Origin: Aquabacterium humicola
GTDB lineage: Bacteria > Pseudomonadota > Gammaproteobacteria > Burkholderiales > Burkholderiaceae_C
Direction of reading: 5' to 3'
DNA: 64,000 bases
Assembly (NCBI RefSeq): GCF_030167915.1
Contig: NZ_JARGNB010000007.1
Coordinates: 1 to 64,000 of the forward strand
The position numbers and the translations under genes were made by a program. The notes beneath the pieces were generated by a model. The model had not been told where the DNA came from, did no database searches, and saw only the letters and a list, made by a program, of their open reading frames with translations. Positions 16,556 through 25,415 of this stretch are shown piece after piece. Positions within the stretch are counted from its first letter, which is position 1. Each line of letters starts with the position of its first letter.

Positions 16556-17124
16556 CGCCCGCCCTGTCCCAGCGCGCGGGCGCGGGCGATCAGCGTTTCG
16601 GCCAGTTCGGCCGACATGCGCGACGGCTCGATCGGCGCCAGGGCCTTGCACACGGCGTCCCGCAGCGTGCCTGGGGGCAACGCCGCCAGCAGCACCGCCA
16701 CGCCGGCGGCGCGCAGCCGCGGGCCGACCTGGGCCGCCGACTCGATGGGCTCGAGCGGCGCCAGGCCGATCGGCATCACCGTGTCGCGTTGCGCCAGCAG
16801 GTCGTCGAACACCGAGTCGCCCAGCAGCGCGCACACCGCGACCAGCCGCGGCCCGTCGATCCACAGGCGCATCGCCGGCCGGTGCAGCAGCGCGCCGAGG
16901 CGGGCCTGCAGGATCAGGAAGGACGCGTCGGGCAGCGCCAGCCAGTCGGGCGCCTGGTCCAGCGCGTCCCAGTCGACCGCTTCGACGGCCGACGGGGCGA
17001 GGTCGATCAGCCGCTGCGCCAGCGTCGCGCGGCGGTGGCGCAGCGCGGCGGCGGCCGCGCGGGCGGCGTCGTTCGCAAGGCGGGTCGCGGCGTCGGCCGC
17101 GGCGGGGGTCATGGTCGTGCTCAT
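16552..17124 (-). CDS. sctK: T3SS sorting platform protein SctK
   Basis: This gene encodes 190 residues between sctJ and sctL, where sctK is found in Ysc-type loci. Sequence features are weak but fit: ATLAQRLIDLAPSAVEAVDW, then LALPDASFLILQARLGALLH, and a helical end. YscK-type proteins attach the cytosolic pods to the SctD ring. The call rests mainly on order and length. Confidence 0.7.
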   Translation of the reverse strand: MSTTMTPAAADAATRLANDAARAAAAALRHRRATLAQRLIDLAPSAVEAVDWDALDQAPDWLALPDASFLILQARLGALLHRPAMRLWIDGPRLVAVCALLGDSVFDDLLAQRDTVMPIGLAPLEPIESAAQVGPRLRAAGVAVLLAALPPGTLRDAVCKALAPIEPSRMSAELAETLIARARALGQGGR

Positions 17125-17139
17125 GTCGGCTCGGGGAAG

Positions 17140-17988
17140 TCACTTCACGGGGGTGGACTGGCGGCGCAGCGCCGCATGGAAGTCGGCCGGAATATCGACA
17201 GCGCGTGGCCGCGTCCATTCGGTGTCAGGGGCCGGCAGCGCGCGCAGCGGCGCCGGCACGGGCGCGCGCGCGTGGCCGCGCCGGCGCCACCACAGCAGCG
17301 CGCTGCCCAGCAGCACCGCGCCGCCGGCCGTGCTGCCCAGCAGCAGCGGCACCTGCAGCTTCGCCTGGCGCGCTTCAGCGCCGGCGGCGGTCATCACGCG
17401 CGGGGCCTCCGGGGCCATGCCTTCGGCGGGGAACAGCGCGACGGTGACGTGGTCGTAGGACAGGCCTTCGAGGCTGTTGACCACCAGCGCCTTGATCTGC
17501 GTGAGCTGCGGCCGCAGGTCCTTGTCGGGCCGGTGCTTGATGAAGACCGAGGCAGCGGCCGGCTGGGGCTTGTCCATCAGCGGATGGCGCTCGGGCACCA
17601 CCAGGTGCACGCGCGCGGCGACCACGCCGTCGATGCTGGCCAGCGTGTTCGAGATCTCCTGCGACAGCGCATGCACCAGCCGCGCACGCTCTTCCAGCGG
17701 CGACGAGACGAAGCCCTCGCGCTTGAAGACCTTGCCCATGCTGTCGAAGCTCTCGCGCGGGTAACCCTGGGCGTTGAGCAGGCGCACCGCATCGGCGAAG
17801 TCGCTGCGCGAGGTGGCCACCGAGAAGCGCCCGTCGGTGACCTTCTTCTCGGCATCGATGCCGGCGCTGCGCAGCACCGCGACCATCTCGTTGGCCTGGC
17901 GTTCGCTGAGTTGCGAGTACAGCTCCTGGCTGGAACAACCGGCGATCAGCACCGCCAGCGCACAGAGCATCAGTCGGGTGGTTCGCAT
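17140..17988 (-). CDS. sctJ: T3SS inner ring lipoprotein SctJ
   Basis: This gene encodes 282 residues. The lipoprotein signal MRTTRLMLCALAVLIAGCSS has a lipobox Cys at 18. The secretory YscJ/FliF ring domain follows: ELYSQLSERQANEMVAVLRS, the GYPRESFDSMGKVF motif and ISNTLASIDGVVAARVHLVV. A transmembrane anchor lies near 230-250, with an Arg-rich cytosolic tail. It starts two bases after the sctI stop. Confidence 0.95.
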   Translation of the reverse strand: MRTTRLMLCALAVLIAGCSSQELYSQLSERQANEMVAVLRSAGIDAEKKVTDGRFSVATSRSDFADAVRLLNAQGYPRESFDSMGKVFKREGFVSSPLEERARLVHALSQEISNTLASIDGVVAARVHLVVPERHPLMDKPQPAAASVFIKHRPDKDLRPQLTQIKALVVNSLEGLSYDHVTVALFPAEGMAPEAPRVMTAAGAEARQAKLQVPLLLGSTAGGAVLLGSALLWWRRRGHARAPVPAPLRALPAPDTEWTRPRAVDIPADFHAALRRQSTPVK

Positions 17989-17990
17989 GG

Positions 17991-18404
17991 TCAGGCCTGC
18001 TGGCGGAAGAGCTGCTGGAGGCCATCCGACGTGCGATTCGCGATGTTCGACGTCAGCTGGCAATGGAACATGAATTCCTGGCAGCGCATCGTCAGCATCA
18101 CGACGTCCTGCGGGCTCATGTCCTTGCCGCCCGCGGTCGCCGCCTGCGCCTGCGTCGACAGCTTCGCGGCCTCGGTGTTGATGTGCTCGAAGGGCGTCAT
18201 CAGCTGCTGCGCGACGGGCGACGGCCCGACGGCGGGCTGCGCTTCCAGCCGCGCCGCCGCACCGGCCAGCGCCTGCTGGAAGCCGCCGATGTCGGAGAGC
18301 GACACGCCGTAGCCGACCTGCACCGGCATGGCCGCGGCGGTGGCGCCCGCGGCACTCGCGGCCGAGGGACCCAGGGCCGCGGTGGCGGCGATTTCGAACG
18401 ACAT
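17991..18404 (-). CDS. sctI: T3SS inner rod protein SctI
   Basis: This gene encodes 137 residues starting MSFEIAATAALGPSAASAAG, with AGGAGAAG-like ribosome binding sequence upstream. The conserved end is LTMRCQEFMFHCQLTSNIAN followed by RTSDGLQQLFRQQ. This matches the carboxy-terminal amphipathic helix of YscI/HrpB2 rod proteins. Position before sctJ supports it. It would form the periplasmic rod that anchors the needle. Confidence 0.8.
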   Translation of the reverse strand: MSFEIAATAALGPSAASAAGATAAAMPVQVGYGVSLSDIGGFQQALAGAAARLEAQPAVGPSPVAQQLMTPFEHINTEAAKLSTQAQAATAGGKDMSPQDVVMLTMRCQEFMFHCQLTSNIANRTSDGLQQLFRQQA

Positions 18405-18430
18405 GTCGCTTCTCCTGCGTGGCGGGTGGA

Positions 18431-18745
18431 TCAGCCCTTGCGCGCCATCGTCTCGAGGGCCTGGCCCACGGACGAGATCGACGTGCTGGAGCTGTTCGAC
18501 AGGAAGCTCATGCGCAGCGATTCGGTGGTCAGCTCGGTCAGCGCCGACGGGTTGTCGCTGCCGCCGGCGGCGACCGCGTCGGACTTCTGCTGGATGAGGT
18601 TGGCCTGGCTGTCCAGCGCCTGGCCCCAGGCGCGGGCCATCGCTTCGAAGAAGCTGCCGCTGCCGGAACTGCTGCTGGTGCCCTTGTTCTGCGACAGCGG
18701 GCTCGTGGCCAGCAGGGACAGGGTGTTGACGGGGATGCTGCTCAT
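18431..18745 (-). CDS. sctF: Putative T3SS needle protein (SctF-like)
   Basis: This gene encodes 104 residues from the ATG at 18745, which is preceded by AGGAG; longer starts lack it. The amino end is Ser/Gly-rich and secretion-signal-like. The rest is two helices around a DNPSALTELTTESLRMSF turn. A helix-turn-helix with Asn-Pro-x-x-Leu in the turn and a basic end is the layout of needle subunits of the YscF/EscF type. Gene order sctD, this gene, sctI agrees. It is longer than the usual 80-90 residues. A 70-residue stretch is repeated in the protein encoded at 3639-4262. Confidence 0.65.
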   Translation of the reverse strand: MSSIPVNTLSLLATSPLSQNKGTSSSSGSGSFFEAMARAWGQALDSQANLIQQKSDAVAAGGSDNPSALTELTTESLRMSFLSNSSSTSISSVGQALETMARKG

Positions 18746-18832
18746 GATGGAAGGCTCCTGGGGGGATGGACAACGGCCGTTCCCGAGGCGGCCAGAAGAT
18801 TCATGCACGCGGCATGGGTTGCGGGTCGGGTT

Positions 18833-19972
18833 TCAGAAGTTCAAATCGATTTGCCGGCCGTCGCGTTCCAGCACCACCTGCTGCGCGGCGATGCGCGCGA
18901 TGCGGTGGCCCGAGGGCAGCATCGCGCCGACGAAATACCGCGCGCCGTCGACGGTCACGACATACGCCGGCTCGCCCGGCACCAGCGAGGCGATGCGCTT
19001 GTTCGGGTCGTCGATCACCGGCGGCGCGGGCGGCGGCAGCGGCGTCGCGGTGTTGCGCAGCGTGAGCTGCTGCACGCCGCGCACGTCGCGGCGCACCACG
19101 TCCTCGGCGCGCGCCAGGCGGTCGGCATCGCGTTCGGCCACCTCGACGGCAAAGCGGCCGGCGCCGGCAGCCCTGGCCTGCGCGGCGATGCCGTTGACGC
19201 GGAAGACCTCGGTGATGTCGCGCACCACCAGCTCGTCGACCAGCAGGTCGAGCGCCGGTGTCCACTGGCGCGCGGCGAGCCAGGCTTCGAGGCGCGAGCG
19301 CTGGGCGAGGTCGGCCAGGCGGCCGCGCAGCACGGGGCGGCCGTCGGCGGTGGTGGCCGCGTCCAGCGCGGCGAATTCGCCGGCCTTCAGCGCACCGGCC
19401 AGCATCGCGGCGTTGAGCACCGGCACCGGCGGCGGCGCGGCGGCGGCGACATGCGCCATCCACAGGCTGCCGCCGCAGGCGATCAGCACCGCGGCGCCGG
19501 TGGCGGCGAGCCAGGCTTCGGCGCGGCGGTGCCAGGGCCGCGCCGCCGGCGTGTCGTCGGTGGCCGCGAGCGCGTGCGCGGCCGCGGCGCCCGGCGCGGG
19601 CCACTCGTCCTCGCAGGCCAGGCCGAACGCCAGCAGCGTGTCGCCGATGCGCAGCGGTGCGTGGCGCGCCCACGCGGCGTGGGCGCCGGCGGCGAGCACC
19701 TGGTCGGCCAGCGTCGCCTCGCCGTCGATCACCTCGACCAGCGCATGCGTGACATCGGCGGTGATGCGCATGCGCGCCGTGCCGGTATCGGCACGCAGCA
19801 CGATGTCGGAATCGCCGACGGTGCCGGCGGTGCCAACGGTGCCGGCGGCGCCGGCGCAGATCACCAGCGGGCGGCCGGCGGCCAGCGGCGCACGCGCGCC
19901 GGCCTGCGGGCCTTCGAGCACGCGCAGTTCCAGGGCCTGCAGCGAATCGATCATCAGCGGGTCGCGGTCCAT
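18833..19972 (-). CDS. sctD: T3SS inner membrane ring protein SctD
   Basis: This gene encodes 379 residues. The amino part is an FHA-like cytosolic domain (LELRVLEGPQAGARAPLAAG, then DIVLRADTG). One transmembrane segment follows at about 186-205 (WLAATGAAVLIACGGSLWMA). The rest is a set of small periplasmic ring domains. This is the architecture of YscD/PrgH-type proteins. It lies between sctC and the needle gene. Short GGTGCC repeats encode the GTVGTAGTVG stretch. Confidence 0.85.
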   Translation of the reverse strand: MDRDPLMIDSLQALELRVLEGPQAGARAPLAAGRPLVICAGAAGTVGTAGTVGDSDIVLRADTGTARMRITADVTHALVEVIDGEATLADQVLAAGAHAAWARHAPLRIGDTLLAFGLACEDEWPAPGAAAAHALAATDDTPAARPWHRRAEAWLAATGAAVLIACGGSLWMAHVAAAAPPPVPVLNAAMLAGALKAGEFAALDAATTADGRPVLRGRLADLAQRSRLEAWLAARQWTPALDLLVDELVVRDITEVFRVNGIAAQARAAGAGRFAVEVAERDADRLARAEDVVRRDVRGVQQLTLRNTATPLPPPAPPVIDDPNKRIASLVPGEPAYVVTVDGARYFVGAMLPSGHRIARIAAQQVVLERDGRQIDLNF

Positions 19973-19988
19973 GGTGGTGACGGTCCAG

Positions 19989-21944
19989 TCAGGGCGAGGT
20001 GCGGTGGCGGGCGCCGGGCGCGGCGGCCTGCGGGCGGCTGGGCATCGCGTCGAGGTCGAGCACGACCGACGCCCGCGCGGGCGGCGTGTAGGCGACGGGC
20101 GCCGCCGGCGGGGTGTAGACGGCCGGGGCCGCGGCGATCGGCGCCCTCGGCGCAGCCGCCTGCAGCACGGCCGGCGGCTGCGCGGGCATCGGCACCGGCG
20201 CGGGCGGGATCGGAGCGGCTGGCGCGGCCTGCGTCGGCGCCTGCCGCGGCGCCGCCGTGCCGCCGGCGGCCGGCCGCGAGGTCGCCAGCCGCGGCGTGAT
20301 CAGGAACATGCGCTCGATGCGCGCGCTGTTGCTCTTCGTCGTCTTGAAGAGGTTGCCGACCACGGGGATGTCGCCGAGGCCGGGCACCTTGTCGTTGCTG
20401 GACGAAGTGACGTCGCGCGTCATGCCGCCGATCAGCAGGCTCTCGCCTTCCATGATCAGCGCCTGCGTATTGATCGTCGAACGCTCGACGACCGGGATCT
20501 GGTCGACCGTGCGCCCGGTGATGTTGCCGTCCTCGACGTTGACCATCAGCTTGATGCGCGCGCCCTCGCGGTCCTTGAAGACATGCGGCGTCACGCGCAG
20601 CGAGGTGCCGGCGCTGACGTTGAAGAGGTCGACCTCGTCCTTGCCGGCGACGCGCACGAAGAAGGTCGAGCTGTTGTCGAACACCGCCTCGACGTTGGAC
20701 AAGGTCACCACCTGCGGGCTGGAGACGACCCGCGCCGCGCCTTCGGCCTGCAGCGCGCGGATGCGCGAGACGAACTGGCCGACCGAGCCCAGCACTGCGG
20801 TGATCACGCCGCCCGCGCCCACCGGCGGCACCGAGCCGCCGAAGCCGAGCGAGTTGCCGGCGTTGTTCCAGCGCCAGTCGACCCCGAGCTCGCGCAGGCG
20901 GTCGGTGTTGACGTCGATGATGGTGGCCTCGATCTCCAGCGACTGCGGCTCGACGTCGAGCGCGGCGATCAGCTGTTCATAACGTGGCAGGCGATCGGCC
21001 AGGTCACGGACGATGACGGCGTTCAGGCGCTGGTCGGCTTCGATGCGGATCGGGTTGGCGTCGGGCGCGATGGTGGCCGGCGGGCCTTCGGGCGGCTGCG
21101 CGGTGCGGGCGAGCGCCGCCACCAGCAGGTCCGCGGCGCTGTCACGCGAGCTGCTCGTCTTCACCGACTGCCCCTGCCCCGCCAGCCCCTGCCCGCGCAG
21201 GCTCGGCTGCGTCGGCTTCAGCAGCACTTCCTGGCCCAGCGGCGCCCCCGGCCGGCCGCCCACCAGCGAGCGCAGGATCGACGCCACGCCCGGCAGAACG
21301 ACCTGGCGGCCGCTGAAGGTCATGGTCTGGTCCTGCGCCCAGGCATAGCGCAGGTAGAAGACGCGAAAGTCCATCGCGCCGGCGTTCGGCGCCGCCGCGG
21401 CGGGCGCGACCTGCGCCGCGCGCACCAGCTCGTCGACCTGCTCGACGAAGCGCCGCGTGCCCACCGCCAGCAACTGGCCCTCGCCGCCGCGGCGCAGCGT
21501 ATTGCGCGCATCGGGCAGGCCCTGCTCGCCGGCTTCGCGCAGCAGGCGGTCGGCTGCGGCGGGCGAGGCGTTGAAGCTCCTGCGCACCAGGTCCGAGGCC
21601 GGCACCACGTGCATCACCGCGCCGTCGAAGTAGGTGACGAGGTTGTAGATGCGCGCGACGTCGCGCAGCACCTTCTCGGCCGGCCCGCTGAAGGTGCCGT
21701 TGACCGCGCCGCCCAGGCCCGCGCCCAGCGTCACCGGCACGTCGACCGCGGCGAACAGGTCCTGCAGGAAGGCGGCGATCGGCTGCTCGCGCGCGGTGAT
21801 CGACACCGGGCGCTGGCCGTTGGGCAGCGGGCCGGCCTGCGCCGTGCCGGCACCGAAGGCCAGCACGGTCAGCGCGATGGCGACCAGCGTCAGCAGCGTG
21901 GTGATGTCGCGCAGCACGCGGAAGAAGGTGGCGGTGTTCATCAT
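19989..21944 (-). CDS. sctC: T3SS outer membrane secretin SctC
   Basis: This gene encodes 651 residues. An amino signal/hydrophobic segment (ITTLLTLVAIALTVLAFGAG) is followed by N0/N1 domains (PVSITAREQPIAAFLQDLFA; FDGAVMHVVPASDL) and the secretin core. The core includes LEIEATIIDVNTDRLRELGV and the terminal IMEGESLLIGGMTRDVTSSS, then VPGLGDIPVVGNLF. These are the standard secretin signatures. A Pro/Ala-rich tail of about 100 residues is unusual for the family. The ATG overlaps the sctV stop (ATGA). Confidence 0.93.
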   Translation of the reverse strand: MMNTATFFRVLRDITTLLTLVAIALTVLAFGAGTAQAGPLPNGQRPVSITAREQPIAAFLQDLFAAVDVPVTLGAGLGGAVNGTFSGPAEKVLRDVARIYNLVTYFDGAVMHVVPASDLVRRSFNASPAAADRLLREAGEQGLPDARNTLRRGGEGQLLAVGTRRFVEQVDELVRAAQVAPAAAAPNAGAMDFRVFYLRYAWAQDQTMTFSGRQVVLPGVASILRSLVGGRPGAPLGQEVLLKPTQPSLRGQGLAGQGQSVKTSSSRDSAADLLVAALARTAQPPEGPPATIAPDANPIRIEADQRLNAVIVRDLADRLPRYEQLIAALDVEPQSLEIEATIIDVNTDRLRELGVDWRWNNAGNSLGFGGSVPPVGAGGVITAVLGSVGQFVSRIRALQAEGAARVVSSPQVVTLSNVEAVFDNSSTFFVRVAGKDEVDLFNVSAGTSLRVTPHVFKDREGARIKLMVNVEDGNITGRTVDQIPVVERSTINTQALIMEGESLLIGGMTRDVTSSSNDKVPGLGDIPVVGNLFKTTKSNSARIERMFLITPRLATSRPAAGGTAAPRQAPTQAAPAAPIPPAPVPMPAQPPAVLQAAAPRAPIAAAPAVYTPPAAPVAYTPPARASVVLDLDAMPSRPQAAAPGARHRTSP

Positions 21945-23920
21945 TCGGCCTTCAGCATCGGTGCGGCAGGGACCGCGATGCGGTCGAGGATGTCGAGCTC
22001 CAGCGTGGGCATCAGCTCGTGGTACGACAGCACCGGCGTGTCGAAGCACTCGGGCTCGATCAGCTTGCGCAGGTGCCAGCGCACGTCGATGGTGGTGATA
22101 ACGACGCGCGGCGCGTGGCGCCGCACGCGCTCGGCGATGTCCTGCGCGATGCGGCGCGCGGTCTCGGGCTCGAGCGCGAGCTGCGCGACGCCGCCGTTGA
22201 CACGCACCGCCTGGCGCAGCAGGTCTTCCAGCGCCGGCTCCAGCAGCAGCGCCGGCAGCTTGCCGTCGGGCGCGATGCGGTGGCAGATCTGGCGCTTCAG
22301 CGCGATGCGCGCGAACTCGGTCAGCGCATGCGCATCCTTGTCGCGCTGGCCGGCTTCGGACAGCGCCTCGAGGATGTCGCGCAGGTTGCGGATCGAGACC
22401 GCTTCGCCGACGAGGCGCCGCAGCACGTCGGCCACGCGCTGCACCGGCAGCGCGCGCAGCACTTCCTTGACGACGTCGGGCGCGTCGACCGAGGCGCGCG
22501 TCAGCAGGTTCGTCGTGTCCTGCATGCCGAGGAACAGCGGCGCATGGCGGCGCAGCGCCTGCTGCACCGGCTCGGCCAGCGCGGCCGCGGCATCGACCGC
22601 GCCCGAGGCGTCGACCGGCAGGCGACCCTGGGCGATCGGCACCTCGAAGGCCAGCAGCTCCCAGCGGCGGGCGTTCGACTCGCCCGGCTGGCCGTGCACG
22701 TGGATGCGCGGCAGCTGCAGGCCGAGGCCGAGCTGGAATTCCTCGAGCACCTGCTCCAGCGCCGGCGTCAAGGCGCGGCCGGATTCGGACACCAGCAGCG
22801 CCGCCGGCACGCGCAGCAGCAGCGGCACCGCGGGCTTGGCCTGGGGCAGCGCGGTCAGGGTGACCTGCTGCGGCACGTCGAGCTTCTTGACCAGCCCGCG
22901 CACCGTGGGGTTCTGGCGCGCGCGCAGCCAGCCGCGGCAGGCCGGCATCATCATCAGGCCGCTGCCGGCGATGGCCAGCGCGAGCATCAGGAACACGGTG
23001 GTCGGGAAGCCCGGCACCAGGCCCATCAGCACGCAGATGCCGCCGGCGACGACCAGCACGCGCGGCTTGGCGGTGAGCTGCTTGCGCACCGCGTCGCCCA
23101 GGTGCTTGTCGTCCTCGTCGGTGGTGCGGGTGACGATCAGGCCGGCGGCCATCGCGCCCAGCAGCGCCGGGATCTGCGCGACCATGCCTTCGCCGATGGT
23201 CAGGATCGAGTACTTGGACAGCGCGCTGCCGATGTCCAGGTCCTGCATCATCACGCCGACCGCGAGGCCGCCGAGCAGGTTGATGACGATGATGACGATG
23301 CCGGCGATGGCATCGCCCTTGACGAACTTCATCGCGCCGTCGAGGCTGCCGTGCAGCTTGCTCTCCAGCTCCAGCGCGCGGCGGCGGCGCTTGGCCTCGT
23401 CCTTGTCGATCAGGCCGGCGCGCAGGTCGGAATCAATCGACATCTGCTTGCCCGGCATCGCGTCCAGCGAGAAGCGCGCGGCCACCTCGGCGACCCGTTC
23501 GGCGCCCTTGGCGATCACGATGAACTGCACCACCGTGATGATCAGGAAGACCACCAGGCCGACGACGAGGTTGCCGCCGGCGACGACCTTGCCGAAGGTG
23601 TCGATGATGTCGCCGGCGTGGCCCTGCAGCAGGATCATGCGGGTCGTCGCGATCGACAGCGACAGCCGGAACAGCGTGGTCATCAGCAGCACGCTGGGGA
23701 AGACGGAGAACTCCAGCGGCGACTGGATGTAGATGCCCAGCAGCAGCAGCAGGATGCCCGAGGCGATGTTCAGCGCCACCAGCACGTCGATCAGCCAGGT
23801 CGGCAGCGGCAGCACCATCATCGCGACGATGGCGATCACGCCGGCCACCATCACCAGGTCGCTGTAGCGGGCGAGCAGGCCCTCTCTCATGCTGCCGGCG
23901 CTGCGGAAATAGGCGGACAT
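21941..23920 (-). CDS. sctV: T3SS major export gate protein SctV
   Basis: This gene encodes 659 residues of the FlhA/YscV (FHIPEP) family. Seven to eight transmembrane segments occupy the first 320 residues. The FHIPEP-type core reads FSLDAMPGKQMSIDSDLRAG, and the cytosolic nonameric ring domain follows. An alternative GTG start lies two codons upstream at 23926. It is the first gene of the long minus-strand sct run, so the main T3SS promoter should lie in 23921-24168. Confidence 0.95.
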   Translation of the reverse strand: MSAYFRSAGSMREGLLARYSDLVMVAGVIAIVAMMVLPLPTWLIDVLVALNIASGILLLLLGIYIQSPLEFSVFPSVLLMTTLFRLSLSIATTRMILLQGHAGDIIDTFGKVVAGGNLVVGLVVFLIITVVQFIVIAKGAERVAEVAARFSLDAMPGKQMSIDSDLRAGLIDKDEAKRRRRALELESKLHGSLDGAMKFVKGDAIAGIVIIVINLLGGLAVGVMMQDLDIGSALSKYSILTIGEGMVAQIPALLGAMAAGLIVTRTTDEDDKHLGDAVRKQLTAKPRVLVVAGGICVLMGLVPGFPTTVFLMLALAIAGSGLMMMPACRGWLRARQNPTVRGLVKKLDVPQQVTLTALPQAKPAVPLLLRVPAALLVSESGRALTPALEQVLEEFQLGLGLQLPRIHVHGQPGESNARRWELLAFEVPIAQGRLPVDASGAVDAAAALAEPVQQALRRHAPLFLGMQDTTNLLTRASVDAPDVVKEVLRALPVQRVADVLRRLVGEAVSIRNLRDILEALSEAGQRDKDAHALTEFARIALKRQICHRIAPDGKLPALLLEPALEDLLRQAVRVNGGVAQLALEPETARRIAQDIAERVRRHAPRVVITTIDVRWHLRKLIEPECFDTPVLSYHELMPTLELDILDRIAVPAAPMLKAE

Positions 23921-24168
23921 CGTCACGGTGGGGGCCTCTGCGCTCTGGCGGTTCGCTGGACCGGGCTGGGTTGCGCGGCACCGGCGGGCCGTTCATGCGG
24001 CGCGGGGGTGCGGGGCACGAACCCGGGCGCCGGCGTGCCATCCGTCACGCGCCGGGCGCTGCGCCGGTGCGGTGCCGGCCGCGCCGGCGGCGATGTCAGC
24101 CGCTTCGTTCAAGTCCGAAGTGGCCTGCGAAACCAGAATTCCGCAACGCAATACCTCGGAGAGCTCGA

Positions 24169-24627
24169 ATGGAATACCTCGTGGGCGTGGTCCTCGCGCT
24201 GGTCGTCTGCGGCGCGGCCTGGTGGCTCGGCATGGACCGGGAACGGGTCTTCTATCCGACGATGCTGATGGCCGTCGCCTCGTACTACGTCGCGTTCGCG
24301 ACCGTCGACGGCAGCGTCCGGATCCTGCTGACCGAGTCCCTGATCTGCGCGGCCTTCGTCGCGGTCGCCGTGATCGGGTTCAAGGGCCGGCTGTGGTGGG
24401 TTGCGGCGGCGATGGCGGCGCACGGGGCCATGGACCTGGTGCACCACCTGTTCGTCGACAACACCGGCGTGCCCGAGGTGTGGCCGGGGTTCTGCATGAG
24501 CTACGACATCACGGCGGCCGCCTGCATCGGTGCGCTGCTGGCGCTGCGCCACCGCGACGAGCGATGGAGTGCGGGCGGCGTCGTCAAGGCCCCCTGGCGA
24601 CCAGCTCGCCTGCTCTGGAAACGCTGA
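24169..24627 (+). CDS. Small multi-pass membrane protein, unknown
   Basis: This gene encodes 152 residues starting MEYLVGVVLALVVCGAAWWL, with four or five hydrophobic segments (others include YPTMLMAVASYYVAFATVDG). A GGAG lies upstream of the ATG. I do not recognise a named family; it resembles generic small DUF membrane proteins. Its end overlaps the end of the convergent transglycosylase gene by about 44 bases, which is unusual but plausible in GC-rich DNA. It diverges from sctV. Confidence 0.6.
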   Translation: MEYLVGVVLALVVCGAAWWLGMDRERVFYPTMLMAVASYYVAFATVDGSVRILLTESLICAAFVAVAVIGFKGRLWWVAAAMAAHGAMDLVHHLFVDNTGVPEVWPGFCMSYDITAAACIGALLALRHRDERWSAGGVVKAPWRPARLLWKR

Positions 24628-25396
24628 ACTCGGACTGCAGGCGCCGGTAGACCGCCGACACGTCGCGCACGTAGGCCTGCGTCTCGGGGTACGGCGGCAC
24701 GTCGTTGCCGTGTTTCGCGACCGCGCCCTCGCCGGCGTTGTAGGCGGCGAGCACCAGGCGCAGGTCGGCGCCGTAGCGCTGTTGCAGGCTGCGCAGCAGC
24801 GCGGCGCTGGCGCGCAGGTTGGTCTCGGGGTCCTGCAGCGTGCGCTCGCCGTTCTTCACGCCGAAGCGCTCGGCGGTGGCCGGCATCACCTGCATCAGGC
24901 CGCGCGCACCGGCCGGCGACACCGCCTGCGGGTTGTGGCGCGACTCGACATGCGCGATGGCATGCAGCAGCAGCGGGTCGAGCCGGTGCGCGCGCGCGGC
25001 GTCGATGAGCGCCGGCGCCAGCGCGACGATGCGCTCGCCGTCGCGGTTCAGCGGCGCGCGCGGCACGGGCAGCGCGGCCATCGCCAGCGTGGTGGTCTGC
25101 GCCGGGGCGTCCTGCCAGCTCAGCGCGACGACGGTCGCGCGGTCGAAGAGCTGCAGCTGCTCGGCGGTGCGGGCGGGGCCGCGGGGTGCGGGGAGGGTCG
25201 GGCATGACGAGGCGATCAGCCGGAAGCGTTGCAAGCCTTCGGTGGGCGCCGTCGCTTCGGCGGGCGCCGAACCGCCAGGCATCGACGCGGCGGGGGACGG
25301 CAGCGGGCCGCTGCAAGGCTGGGCCGCGGCGACGTCGAGGCCGCCGCCGGCCATCGCCGCGAGCAGCAGGTGGGCGAGGCAGGCTTTGAAGGACAT
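24584..25396 (-). CDS. Lytic transglycosylase (SLT domain), secreted
   Basis: This gene encodes 270 residues with a signal peptide (MSFKACLAHLLLAAMAGGGL). From about residue 130 there is a soluble-lytic-transglycosylase domain: LLLHAIAHVESRHNPQAVSP with catalytic Glu151, then GARGLMQVMPATAERFGV, and VLAAYNAGEGAV. Such enzymes cleave peptidoglycan and, when near T3SS genes, often open the wall for the apparatus. It lies beyond sctV on the same strand and could fill that role, but general wall turnover is equally possible. Confidence 0.85.
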   Translation of the reverse strand: MSFKACLAHLLLAAMAGGGLDVAAAQPCSGPLPSPAASMPGGSAPAEATAPTEGLQRFRLIASSCPTLPAPRGPARTAEQLQLFDRATVVALSWQDAPAQTTTLAMAALPVPRAPLNRDGERIVALAPALIDAARAHRLDPLLLHAIAHVESRHNPQAVSPAGARGLMQVMPATAERFGVKNGERTLQDPETNLRASAALLRSLQQRYGADLRLVLAAYNAGEGAVAKHGNDVPPYPETQAYVRDVSAVYRRLQSEFSVSRAGELVARGP

Positions 25397-25415
25397 GCGG
25401 GGCTCCGGTGGACAG

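Noticed and set aside
18063-23732. Very long plus-strand open frame of 1889 codons
   Set aside because: It lies antisense to sctI, sctD, sctC and sctV, whose protein signatures are clear. Long antisense frames are common in GC-rich DNA with strong codon bias.
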